From: a virus
Reading direction: 5' to 3' (one strand)
Virus record (IMG/VR): IMGVR_UViG_3300010970_000029
Span: 1 to 20,626 of that record
Length of the DNA stretch: 20,626 bases
Made by a program: the position numbers and the translations under genes. Below the pieces are notes generated by a model that saw nothing but the letters and a program-made list of their open reading frames with translations, was not told where the DNA came from and searched no databases. Below, piece after piece: positions 6,218 through 12,711 of this stretch. Every line of letters starts with the position of its first letter. Position 1 is the stretch's first letter.

Positions 6218-7948
6218 TCATACAGTGGTAGGGGACCAGATTGGGTTCTGGGCAGGAGTTACGTCACTATACCCTGTAGAAGTAGCTGGGACAACACCCA
6301 CGTAACTAGGCGTCTGGTTAGGCGTTACGTTTGAGTACGCAGCCGAAGTGCTGGGGATCAGCGGGTTATAGTTCGGGTCTTGGCCGGGTACTACGACACC
6401 CCAAACAAGTGCATTTCCGACATAACCATAGGCGGATACGCCTGTGACGTATACGATACGGGAAATCTTAACAGTGACAGAACCGACTGCGCCTGTCGCC
6501 AACACGCCTGTGACTAGGACGTTTGCCACACCAATTACTGATGCGGAGCCCACTTGCCCAGTGGCGGCTACGCCTGTGACCGACACACGAGCCTTTGCGA
6601 TTACGGTTACTGTGCCTACTGCACCAGTGGCAGCTACGCCTGTGACCGACACACGAGCCTTGGCGACAACAGTTGCAGTGCCGACTTGGCCTGTAGCTGC
6701 AACACCCGTGGGTAGAACTCGCGCCTTAGCGACAACGGTCGCAGTGCCAACCTGACCTGTGGCTGAAACGCCCGTGACCGGGGCTATCGCCTTGGCGACA
6801 ACAGTCGCAGTGCCAACCTGACCTGCGGCTGAAACGCCCGTGATAGGGACAATGGCTTTTGCTACTACTGTAGCCGTGCCTACCTGACCTGTAGCTGCAA
6901 CGCCCGTGGGTAGGACTTGTGCCTTGGCAACAACAGTGACCGAGCCTACCTGACCAGTTGCGGAAACTCCGACTAGGGAGACCCCAACAACTGCGGTTCC
7001 CACCTGACCTGTAGCGGCTACGCCTGTGACAGGTACAGCCGCCTTGGCTACGACTGTAGCTGTGCCAACTGAGCCTGTGGCAGCTACCCCAGTGACGCTA
7101 ACAGATACACTGGTAATTGTGGTTACGGTGGCAGTACCGACCTGACCCGTGGATTCCAGCCCAGTAACGGAGACAGATACTGTCTGAGGTATTAGGGGGT
7201 CGCCGACCTGCCCAGTAGCAGATACACCTGTGACTGAAACCGCGGTTGTAGTAGGACGCAATGCCAATGTAGCCGCGGTCCATGCGTAAGCGGTGCTGTC
7301 GGCAGTTAGCGCCCACGCAGCGGGATCGTATGAAACTCCACTTGGTTGCCCAGTAACATAGCCAGACCCACCTGTGCCTCTGTAAGTACCACCACTACGA
7401 GCTACTTGACGAAAATCCGTCATGTACGCAGTTGACCCAGCGGTAAACGTAGCTGTAGCTCCAGAGGCGGCTGCGGAGTTGCCAAAAATAGCTATGACGT
7501 TGCCGCTGTACGCTGGGGTTATAGCCGCAGGGTTCACGTTACCTGAATTACTACCCGTAGCAGTCGTGGTAGTCGGGTCAAAAGGTGTTGTTGTGTTTAC
7601 ACCGCGCCAGACCTGAATGTTTACAGTGGCAGCAGCGTTTGAAGAAGTTGCGCCCACAACAACAAGGTTGGTGTCGGGCGTACCACCCATAAATTTACTA
7701 AAGACTGCAAGGTTGGAGTTGTTTGTGTCGGCTGCGAAGAGTTCAGTAATTAGCGAGAAACCGCCCGTAGATATACGGGCAGAGAGAGTTGCGTTACCGC
7801 CAGCACCTTCCCCGTAGCCTACGATTACAAGGTCGCCAGCGGCGGGTACAGAGTTGGAGCCACCAGTTAATGCGTAGGTGATTGTGTTGGTGGAGGGTGT
7901 GGCTACGGTTACAGAAAAAGTCTGACCGCCAACGTATGAGATAGCCAT
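6218..7948 (-). CDS. Repeat-containing tail/adhesin-like structural protein, 576 aa
   Basis: The N-terminal 230 residues look like a beta-sandwich (jelly-roll) domain common in phage tail proteins: TFSVTVATPSTNTITY, AAGDLVIVGYGEG, VNIQVWRGVNTTTPFD and finally AATLALRP. About thirteen repeats of 21-24 residues follow, with the core TGVAATGQVGTATVVAKA (see the repeat entry). The last 60 residues are Pro/Thr/Ser-rich with a different short repeat (YSNVTPNQTPSY and YSDVTPAQNPIW). The protein is probably an extended surface or tail spike component, but no enzymatic motif is visible. The ATG at 7948 directly abuts the stop of the 104-aa gene. The gene lies next to the fibre gene, which supports a tail location. 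Confidence 0.75.
   Translation of the reverse strand: MAISYVGGQTFSVTVATPSTNTITYALTGGSNSVPAAGDLVIVGYGEGAGGNATLSARISTGGFSLITELFAADTNNSNLAVFSKFMGGTPDTNLVVVGATSSNAAATVNIQVWRGVNTTTPFDPTTTTATGSNSGNVNPAAITPAYSGNVIAIFGNSAAASGATATFTAGSTAYMTDFRQVARSGGTYRGTGGSGYVTGQPSGVSYDPAAWALTADSTAYAWTAATLALRPTTTAVSVTGVSATGQVGDPLIPQTVSVSVTGLESTGQVGTATVTTITSVSVSVTGVAATGSVGTATVVAKAAVPVTGVAATGQVGTAVVGVSLVGVSATGQVGSVTVVAKAQVLPTGVAATGQVGTATVVAKAIVPITGVSAAGQVGTATVVAKAIAPVTGVSATGQVGTATVVAKARVLPTGVAATGQVGTATVVAKARVSVTGVAATGAVGTVTVIAKARVSVTGVAATGQVGSASVIGVANVLVTGVLATGAVGSVTVKISRIVYVTGVSAYGYVGNALVWGVVVPGQDPNYNPLIPSTSAAYSNVTPNQTPSYVGVVPATSTGYSDVTPAQNPIWSPTTV
6400..7245 (-). repeat. About thirteen 66-bp coding repeats (22-aa units)
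   Basis: Within the 576-aa gene a unit of about 66 bp recurs about thirteen times, encoding [VL]-x-TGV-[AS]-ATGQVGTATVVAKA. The central units are nearly identical at DNA level; for example the word cctacctgacc recurs 66 bp apart at 6879 and 6945. The outer units are diverged and differ in length (21-24 residues). The pattern of alternating small and branched residues predicts a short beta-strand per half unit, hence a repetitive beta structure. Central homogeneity with diverged ends is typical of arrays that grow by unequal recombination. Confidence 0.9.
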
Positions 7949-8263
7949 TTAGCCCCCCACGAGACTAATCGAAGCCTCTTTCACCTGTCCGTCAATAGTC
8001 ACTGTGGAGAATGCGTCAACATCCGCAACGTAGTTCAAAAGATAGCTAATTTCATCAATACCGATTGAAACGGCGTAGCCCGACACGTGTTCTTCGCCAA
8101 CTATTTGGGTGTCGAAGTTATCCCCGTTCCACACAGAGGTGATCTGTATGGCTGGCTGGTCCACCGTGATGATGACGGTCATACCTACGGAAGAAACAAC
8201 AAGTGCCTTAACACAAGCTATCTGATCCTGACTTAGTAGGATTGACCCGACCCACGCCGTCAT
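7949..8263 (-). CDS. Small phage structural-region protein, 104 aa
   Basis: The 104-aa product has beta-type sequence with a conserved-looking centre (VGMTVIITVDQPAIQITSVW, then NGDNFDTQIVGEEH). It is acidic in its C-terminal half (IGIDEISYLLNYVADVDAF). No signal peptide, membrane helix or catalytic motif is visible. The ATG at 8263 lies 8 bases after the preceding gene, and the stop directly abuts the start of the 576-aa repeat protein. That suggests co-translation and perhaps assembly with it. I do not recognise a specific function. A minor tail component or fibre-attachment protein is a guess from position. Confidence 0.65.
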   Translation of the reverse strand: MTAWVGSILLSQDQIACVKALVVSSVGMTVIITVDQPAIQITSVWNGDNFDTQIVGEEHVSGYAVSIGIDEISYLLNYVADVDAFSTVTIDGQVKEASISLVGG

Positions 8264-8271
8264 ACGTCACC

Positions 8272-8709
8272 TTATGCAATACGGATGATGGCGTTGGTTG
8301 CATCAGCGGTCGGGAACACGATGGTGAAGTCACCAGCGGTTGAGGTCTTATCCGCACCGAAGTCCAAGATCACAACAGTCGGGTTGGTCAAGCCAACCGA
8401 GGAAGTGGTGTTGGGGGTGGTGTTGTAGATCATCGCGCCACGGGCAGTGATGGTTGCCGTAGTGAAGGTCAGGTCGGCAAAGTCGGTGAATGCCGTAGTC
8501 CCTGAGTTTGTTGCAGTGATGTTGGTCAACGTACCGCCGCCAGCAGCGTAGGAACCCGAAGCTGCGACTTCGTTGGTTGCCGTGTAGGCCGTGGTTGCAG
8601 CGGTGAAGGACGCTGTGTTGGTGTACAAAGCCAACTTAAACGCATCACCAGTGATGAGGGTGAAGTCGTGGCAACCCTTCAAGAGCTCCGTCTTGAAAGA
8701 AGTAGCCAT
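8272..8709 (-). CDS. Putative virion structural protein, 145 aa
   Basis: From the ATG at 8709 the product begins MATSFKTELLKGCHDF, followed by DAFKLALYTNTASFTAATTA. It then becomes a Thr/Ala/Gly-rich beta domain ending VIFPTADATNAIIRIA-like. This start pattern (a short helix, then F-K-x-A-L-Y-T) is one I know from small structural proteins of aquatic phages, so I prefer this start. An in-frame TTG at 8730 would add seven residues and has a much better SD, contributed by the end of the upstream endonuclease gene; the ATG has only a weak GGA. The compact, Thr-rich, beta-type composition fits a virion surface or tail protein. Exact function unknown. Confidence 0.75.
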   Translation of the reverse strand: MATSFKTELLKGCHDFTLITGDAFKLALYTNTASFTAATTAYTATNEVAASGSYAAGGGTLTNITATNSGTTAFTDFADLTFTTATITARGAMIYNTTPNTTSSVGLTNPTVVILDFGADKTSTAGDFTIVFPTADATNAIIRIA

Positions 8710-8726
8710 AAAATTTCCGGTAAAGC

Positions 8727-9299
8727 TCAAGGCCGTATCTCCTCTTGTTTGGTAGCGGCCTTCCTATCGGCCCACCATAGTTTCATCAACATAGAATGTT
8801 CATCACGCCGTGCTTGCTGCGCGCTCACCATCTTTGCGCGGGTGTCATCGTTATGTACCTTACCATAACGATGAGACATTTCAGTAGGGAGGCCCGCATT
8901 CCATACAGCTTGCCCCTTTTTGAACTCAGTCTTTGGAGAGTTTCTGCCCCGCGCTTTGGCAGCGGCACTCATCTTCAAGCGAGACTCATCCGTATACTTA
9001 AAATCCTTGCGCGACACGGTTGCGCGCTCCCGCTCAGATGCAAAGATACGCGCAGTAAAGCCCGCCATTCTTCCGCTCATGGCCAACAGCGCCACCCATA
9101 ACCCGTGAGAGCTTGGATGTATACGAACGAGGAGTTTATGCGCGATGAAGTGTTCTTTTGCGGTTAACAATACTAGGTTGCTCTTTGTGTTGGAGCCACC
9201 CATACACTTGGGAACTATATGGTGCTTCTCAGCGTATCCAACCAACTGACGTTGAGAGGCTTTTTCCATTAATGCAGTATAAAGCCTCCCGTAGTCCAT
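8727..9299 (-). CDS. Free-standing HNH homing endonuclease with NUMOD3-like motifs
   Basis: This 190-aa protein has an N-terminal HNH core: EKHHIVPKCMGGSN at residues 24-37 gives the His pair 26-27, Asn41 lies in SNLVLL, and His50/His54 in AKEHFIAH. Downstream are two NUMOD3-like DNA-binding words (DESRLKMSAAAKARG near 103-117 and DDTRAKMVSAQQARR near 151-165), the usual modular DNA-binding elements of homing endonucleases. The long basic linker between them fits DNA tracking. The ATG at 9299 follows the upstream stop by one base, with AGGAGG eight bases ahead. The C-terminal stop overlaps a possible TTG start of the next gene. It differs in architecture from the other two endonucleases in the window. 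Confidence 0.9.
   Translation of the reverse strand: MDYGRLYTALMEKASQRQLVGYAEKHHIVPKCMGGSNTKSNLVLLTAKEHFIAHKLLVRIHPSSHGLWVALLAMSGRMAGFTARIFASERERATVSRKDFKYTDESRLKMSAAAKARGRNSPKTEFKKGQAVWNAGLPTEMSHRYGKVHNDDTRAKMVSAQQARRDEHSMLMKLWWADRKAATKQEEIRP
8739..8745 (-). promoter_or_regulatory. Shine-Dalgarno inside the HNH gene, serving a possible TTG start
   Basis: On the minus strand AGAGGAG lies 8 bases before a TTG at 8730-8728, within the codons for the last residues of the NUMOD3 endonuclease (QEEIRP). The TTG overlaps the endonuclease TGA as TTGA. This decides between two starts of the downstream structural gene: TTG with a strong SD, or the ATG at 8709 with a poor one. Confidence 0.5.
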
Positions 9300-9300
9300 T

Positions 9301-9597
9301 TTAGAGCCTCCTGATTAGGTCAGCGAGGTCAGGGCGACCCGCATCTTTGAGTGCATTATACACAGTTGTGCGGTCGCTGGCGATAGCTTCGCGCATATAC
9401 AACGCAACGACTTTTTCAATGTGTTCTTTGAAGGCCAGCGCTTGCTCGCGAATAGCCATCGGGGCCGTATCCGCCACAGACATCAAGCGATCAGCACAAC
9501 GTGCGGCGACTTCTTCCGGCGTGAAGCCACGACCAGAAGTCGTGTGTACTTGCACTAGCGGGATATCCCGCGGGAGGTCCATAAATCCAGAGTTCAT
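9301..9597 (-). CDS. Conserved-type phage hypothetical protein, 98 aa
   Basis: The product is a 98-aa helical protein: after a short N-terminus (DLPRDIPLVQVHTTSGRGF) come TPEEVAARCADRLMSVADTA, then helices with AIREQALAFKEHIEKVVALY and RTTVYNALKDAGRPDLADLI. No catalytic motif, signal or membrane segment is visible. Its start overlaps the stop of the second adaptor-like gene by four bases (ATGA), so translation is coupled. I recognise the pattern as one commonly placed beside the adaptor gene in aquatic phage genomes, where it has no assigned role. It could be a connector accessory or assembly factor. It now directly precedes the NUMOD3 endonuclease. Confidence 0.7.
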   Translation of the reverse strand: MNSGFMDLPRDIPLVQVHTTSGRGFTPEEVAARCADRLMSVADTAPMAIREQALAFKEHIEKVVALYMREAIASDRTTVYNALKDAGRPDLADLIRRL

Positions 9598-10244
9598 GTG
9601 TTGGTCCTGATCTGTCCATCGCGATAATCATCGCGTTTGCCACGTACATCAAGCATACCAAGGTTCATCAATGCCGCCTGATACCGTTCCGCATAGGTAG
9701 CCATCAGGTCTTGGTCGCCCTTCATGAAGGTATAAGCCTCGATGAGGCTTCCGTACAAGAGGACGGTATCAGCATTTTCGCCCAACCACGAAGTTTCGGA
9801 GTCCACGATGGACGGCGGATCGTAGAAGTAATGGAGCTCTACCTGATAATTCGAATCCGGGGTCGGGCCCAAGATGAAGTTACCGTAGGTAGAGACGGGG
9901 CCATCCCCGTCGAACTGTGCGTAATACTTGGGAAGCCCAGTCACGGTCGGTGACGGATAAGCCTCACGCATAAAGTTCACATCTTTGTCGATCAGGTACA
10001 GATAGTTCCCATCGCCATCAATGACAGCGATGGAGAACACCGTGAGAAAGTCGGTAGGACGAGCGAGGTATTTGTTCCCGCTCGTCAGAGAGCCTGTGAC
10101 GTTCTTCCGCAGTTCGGGGATCATCACCGACCGATACACACGCTCCTCAGTCTGGCGCACAAACGTGGGGATATTATCCACGAATGTGGTTTCGGTGTTT
10201 TCAGTGTAATCCTGAATAGCCTGTTTGAGTTGCGTGTAGTTCAT
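9594..10244 (-). CDS. Head-to-tail adaptor-like protein (second copy type), 216 aa
   Basis: This 216-aa protein starts MNYTQLKQAIQDYTENTETT and then has FVRQTEERVYRSVMIPELRK. That helical N-terminus is followed by a beta region with Pro/Tyr motifs (ARPTDFLTVFSIAVIDGDGN, ILGPTPDSNYQVELHYFYDP) and a C-terminal helical segment (LLYGSLIEAYTFMKGDQDLM, then YAERYQAALMNL). This layout is characteristic of phage adaptor proteins of the gatekeeper/adaptor type that sit under the portal in podovirus-like virions. The family match is from memory of the signature L--WLGENADTVLLYGSL-EAY-F and is fairly secure. It is one of two adaptor-like genes here; the other is at 11252-11935. Its C-terminus ends RDDYRDGQIRTNT. 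Confidence 0.85.
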   Translation of the reverse strand: MNYTQLKQAIQDYTENTETTFVDNIPTFVRQTEERVYRSVMIPELRKNVTGSLTSGNKYLARPTDFLTVFSIAVIDGDGNYLYLIDKDVNFMREAYPSPTVTGLPKYYAQFDGDGPVSTYGNFILGPTPDSNYQVELHYFYDPPSIVDSETSWLGENADTVLLYGSLIEAYTFMKGDQDLMATYAERYQAALMNLGMLDVRGKRDDYRDGQIRTNT

Positions 10245-10247
10245 GAC

Positions 10248-10922
10248 TTAGCAAGACCCTGTGAAGCGTTTACCACGGATGGCCGCACCAGCACCGCGCA
10301 TAGTGCCACCGTCAGATTTTTTCACGACACCGCCGCTCATCATCTTCTTGGGGGCATCGTGCTTCTTGTCAGCAGCCGACTTTTCCCAGTTCTTCATGGT
10401 CATGCCGCGCTTCTTGGCCATGGCCTTGTCTTCGCGCATATCCTTAGCGGAACCCTCTTTCATTTTCACGACACCGCCTTTTTTGTACGCGGGAAGGTTT
10501 GCTTTTTGCTTATCAAGGTCAGCTTGCAACCCAGATAGCGCAGTACGTGCAGAGCGTGCTTCCGATGCGCTTAACTTCCCAGACTTCAACTGATCTGTAT
10601 AGTTCTTGATGGCACGATTTTGCGGCATACTAGCAGCTTTACCTTCGGGGCGTGCGCCACCGGGACGGCTAGATGTGCCTAATACTTTCATGGTTGCTGC
10701 TGCGGTGTCTTCTGGCAAAGGAGACGTAGTGACCGGAACAGTCTTGATGCCCTGTAGCTTCGGCTTTGCCTTCGGCGCTGCTGCCTTGGGGGCCGGAGCA
10801 TTCTTAGCGTCTTTTTCGGCTTTGGTGAAGAAGCGGCGGCTCTTATACCCGCCCTTATCGACCATTTCGAAGTCCACGCCTTCTTTGTACTTCATGCCGT
10901 TGTCGTCGTCGTCCTTAGCCAT
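10248..10922 (-). CDS. Basic, low-complexity phage protein with C-terminal RG motif, 224 aa
   Basis: This 224-aa protein starts acidic (MAKDDDDNGMKYKEG), then becomes Lys/Ala/Pro-rich (APAPKAAAPKAKPK) and mostly disordered. A helical part follows in the middle (about 100-140, LSASEARSARTALSGLQADL). Two GGVVK words (KKGGVVKMK and MSGGVVKKSDG) lie in a highly basic tail. The last 20 residues, GGTMRGAGAAIRGKRFTGSC, resemble the end of the 210-aa GGM-repeat protein. No enzyme motif is visible. Strong charge and disorder fit a DNA-contacting internal or connector protein, but this is inference. The ATG at 10922 has AAGGAGG six bases upstream, overlapping the stop of the previous gene. Confidence 0.7.
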   Translation of the reverse strand: MAKDDDDNGMKYKEGVDFEMVDKGGYKSRRFFTKAEKDAKNAPAPKAAAPKAKPKLQGIKTVPVTTSPLPEDTAAATMKVLGTSSRPGGARPEGKAASMPQNRAIKNYTDQLKSGKLSASEARSARTALSGLQADLDKQKANLPAYKKGGVVKMKEGSAKDMREDKAMAKKRGMTMKNWEKSAADKKHDAPKKMMSGGVVKKSDGGTMRGAGAAIRGKRFTGSC

Positions 10923-10932
10923 GATGGCCTCC

Positions 10933-11250
10933 TTACGAAGTAGTTACTGTTACAGTTCCCACTGAGCCTACCATATATTGGATAGGATTCCCAACAGGGT
11001 TCCACCCCCAGAGCGCGTTTGCTTCGGCTTCTGCGGTGTCAGGGCGCGGGTCTTTCAGAGCCTGCGGATCATTGATCTTGAGACGCCCAATAAAGAGCTG
11101 CGGTTGGTCTGGATCAACGACATCTATACCAACACGGAACCCGGTACGCCGTCCGTTGCGAATCTCCCAGACAAGTTCGCTCAGCGGGTAACGAAACCCA
11201 GTGAGGTCACAGAATCCAAAAGCCTTACTGCCACGGGCGTATGCGGGCAT
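10933..11250 (-). CDS. Conserved-type phage protein between the two adaptor genes, 105 aa
   Basis: The 105-aa product begins MPAYARGSKAFGFCDLTGFR, followed by YPLSELVWEIRNGRRTGFRV. The FCDLTGFRYPL segment resembles a half-lost zinc knuckle (one Cys kept, the usual second Cys replaced by Thr). The rest is a soluble alpha/beta region with many Pro/Asp turns (DVVDPDQPQLF, NDPQALKDPRPDTAEAEANAL) and a Val/Thr-rich C-terminus. The ATG at 11250 is one base after the upstream stop; the SD is poor (GGGGAA), which suggests coupled translation. I know this type only as an unassigned protein near the head-tail connector in aquatic phages. Function unknown. Confidence 0.7.
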   Translation of the reverse strand: MPAYARGSKAFGFCDLTGFRYPLSELVWEIRNGRRTGFRVGIDVVDPDQPQLFIGRLKINDPQALKDPRPDTAEAEANALWGWNPVGNPIQYMVGSVGTVTVTTS

Positions 11251-11251
11251 C

Positions 11252-11935
11252 TTAGTTCCCCAGCATCATGGTGTTGAACGGGGTGAACATGACCGAAGAA
11301 CGGTCACGATCTTCATCTGCGGCAAGCGAGAACTGCTCGTCGTAAACAGCTTTGAGCATTGGAACCAAAGCCTGCGACTTGGGCTTCTTCATGGCGATGT
11401 AGTACGCCAGACCTGCTACGAGAGCAGGCACGAAGCGCGGAGGGACCGAGGTCGTATCTCCGCCAATACCTGAAGCGAGGCCATCAATGCCCTTCAGGCG
11501 GTAGTACGCAACCGTGTACGTCTGCGTATTATCTGGCACGGGCCACATGGTGAACTTAGTCTCCGTAGAGAGGCGCTGTACGAAGATTTGAGTGGGGCGA
11601 CCCGTGATCAATTTGTTGGTCTGCTGCGAATAGGTGGAGACACTGATACGCTCTAGGTAGGTGTCTACCTGTGCGGTGCCCGTCCCAGTACGCAGTTGGT
11701 GTTCAATCAGGTCAATCGTGCCTGTGGGGAGCGTGTAGGTAGCCGTACCAGCGGTCAGGAGTTGCGTACCCGACTCGATAGTAAACAGGTTCAGACCCCG
11801 GTTCTGCCACTCTAGGGTGAGCAGGTTGAGGCTACGGCGGGCTGTCTTCAGGTCATAGCCCGACTGCATTTCGAGGCCAGCACGTTCATAGGCTTCCTCA
11901 AAGAGTTCTGGCAGATCAGGTACGACAACAGCCAT
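11252..11935 (-). CDS. Head-to-tail adaptor / tail-tubular-like protein, 227 aa
   Basis: From the ATG at 11935 the protein starts MAVVVPDLPELFEEAYERAG. It then has the helical signature LKTARRSLNLLTLEWQNRG followed by NLFTIESGTQLLTAGTATYT, and beta segments (LPTGTIDLIEHQLRT, FTMWPVPDNTQTYTVAYYRL). A C-terminal helical region follows (PPRFVPALVAGLAYYIAMK). The RRSLN-L--EWQNRG-NLFT pattern is well known in phage adaptor proteins that join portal and nozzle. An upstream in-frame start at 11977 would add 14 residues inside the previous gene; the ATG at 11935 has GTGAGG just ahead and is preferred. Together with the 216-aa gene it would build the ring stack under the portal. Confidence 0.85.
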   Translation of the reverse strand: MAVVVPDLPELFEEAYERAGLEMQSGYDLKTARRSLNLLTLEWQNRGLNLFTIESGTQLLTAGTATYTLPTGTIDLIEHQLRTGTGTAQVDTYLERISVSTYSQQTNKLITGRPTQIFVQRLSTETKFTMWPVPDNTQTYTVAYYRLKGIDGLASGIGGDTTSVPPRFVPALVAGLAYYIAMKKPKSQALVPMLKAVYDEQFSLAADEDRDRSSVMFTPFNTMMLGN

Positions 11936-11942
11936 GGTAGCC

Positions 11943-12068
11943 TCACTTCGCTTTTTTCGTAGGTTTCGGCTTGGCAACAGGTTTAGGTTCGGGCTTAGCG
12001 ATGCCCGTCAGGGCTTCCACCTTGTCCTTGGCCGTATTCGGGTAGATTTTGATACCAACACGCAACAT
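11943..12068 (-). CDS. Small Lys/Pro-rich peptide, 41 aa
   Basis: A 41-aa frame runs from the ATG at 12068, one base after the stop of the GGM-repeat gene, to a TGA at 11943-11945. The first 24 residues (MLRVGIKIYPNTAKDKVEAL) form a compact alpha/beta-like piece. The last 17 are a Lys/Pro repeat (KPEPKPVAKPKPTKKAK) resembling nucleic-acid-binding histone-like tails. A longer in-frame start at 12131 would overlap the upstream gene in another frame and is unlikely. Tight spacing and codon pattern support a real gene. The role is unknown; binding DNA or another acidic polymer is inference from charge. Confidence 0.6.
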   Translation of the reverse strand: MLRVGIKIYPNTAKDKVEALTGIAKPEPKPVAKPKPTKKAK

Positions 12069-12069
12069 C

Positions 12070-12702
12070 TTAGTACACCTTTGCCCCGTTCTTACCACGG
12101 ACAGCGCAGCCGCAACCGCGGACAGAGCCACCTTTTTTCATGTTCTGCGGGGTCGGACCCTTGGGCATCGTACCCACACCACTCGGAGGCATTGGAGCCA
12201 TTCCGCCGCTCGTCGCTACTCCAATAGCGGGCTTAGCCGGAGACATACCACGCGGAGGCATTCCGCCCATACCACGCGGGGGCATTCCGCCCATACCACG
12301 CGGAGGCATTCCGCCCATACCACGCGGGGGCATTCCGCCCATACCACGCGGAGGCATTCCGCCCATACCACGCGGGGGCATTCCGCCCATACCACGCGGA
12401 GGCATTCCGCCCATACCACGCGGGGGCATTCCGCCCATACCACGCGGAGGCATTCCGCCCATACCACGCGGGGGCATTCCGCCCATACCACGCGGGGGCA
12501 TACCACCGGGGACGATACGTGACGGAGAAGACATAGCCGTCTTCATGCCACCCTGCTGCGCCTGTGCAGCGATGTCGCGCCCGCGAGTGTTCATCATGTC
12601 AGTGGGGGTAACGAGACCGCCCATTGCCATCTTCTTGGATTTCTTAGCTTTCTGGCGGTTGCCGAAGAACTCTTTAGACATTCCGCTGCGTCCGATTGCC
12701 AT
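12070..12702 (-). CDS. GGMPPRGM-repeat protein, 210 aa
   Basis: This 210-aa protein has three parts. The N-terminus (1-65) is basic (FFGNRQKAKKSKKMAMGG) with a possible helix (DIAAQAQQGGMKTAM). Eleven perfect or near-perfect GGMPPRGM octapeptides follow, encoded by a 24-bp tandem array. The C-terminus ends KKGGSVRGCGCAVRGKNG and resembles the end of the 224-aa protein. No enzyme motif is visible. Gly-Gly-Met runs are also known at the C-terminus of GroEL, and RG-rich repeats can bind nucleic acid. Neither parallel proves a function here. The ATG at 12702 has AGGAGAG about five bases upstream, overlapping the preceding TAG. It sits between head proteins and adaptors, so it is probably virion-associated or an assembly factor. 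Confidence 0.75.
   Translation of the reverse strand: MAIGRSGMSKEFFGNRQKAKKSKKMAMGGLVTPTDMMNTRGRDIAAQAQQGGMKTAMSSPSRIVPGGMPPRGMGGMPPRGMGGMPPRGMGGMPPRGMGGMPPRGMGGMPPRGMGGMPPRGMGGMPPRGMGGMPPRGMGGMPPRGMGGMPPRGMSPAKPAIGVATSGGMAPMPPSGVGTMPKGPTPQNMKKGGSVRGCGCAVRGKNGAKVY
12244..12507 (-). repeat. 24-bp tandem array, eleven units with 48-bp higher-order pattern
   Basis: The unit on the plus strand is cataccacgcggNggcattccgcc; starts fall every 24 bases from 12244 to 12484. The variable third-codon base N alternates a, g, a, g, a, g, a, g, a, g and then g, so the true recent unit is a 48-bp pair present five times plus one extra unit. The last unit also has a different end (ataccacc). The 24-bp period keeps all three minus frames open, so other frames produce shadow repeats. 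Confidence 0.97.
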
Positions 12703-12711
12703 CTTACTCTC

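Noticed and set aside
9558-9571. 14-bp perfect palindrome GCGGGATATCCCGC
   Set aside because: It lies within the 98-aa coding region with no associated signal; one such palindrome in 20 kb is not enough to claim a binding site.
12244-12507. Resemblance to a CRISPR array
   Set aside because: Units are directly adjacent with no unique spacers and are coding repeats of 8 residues.
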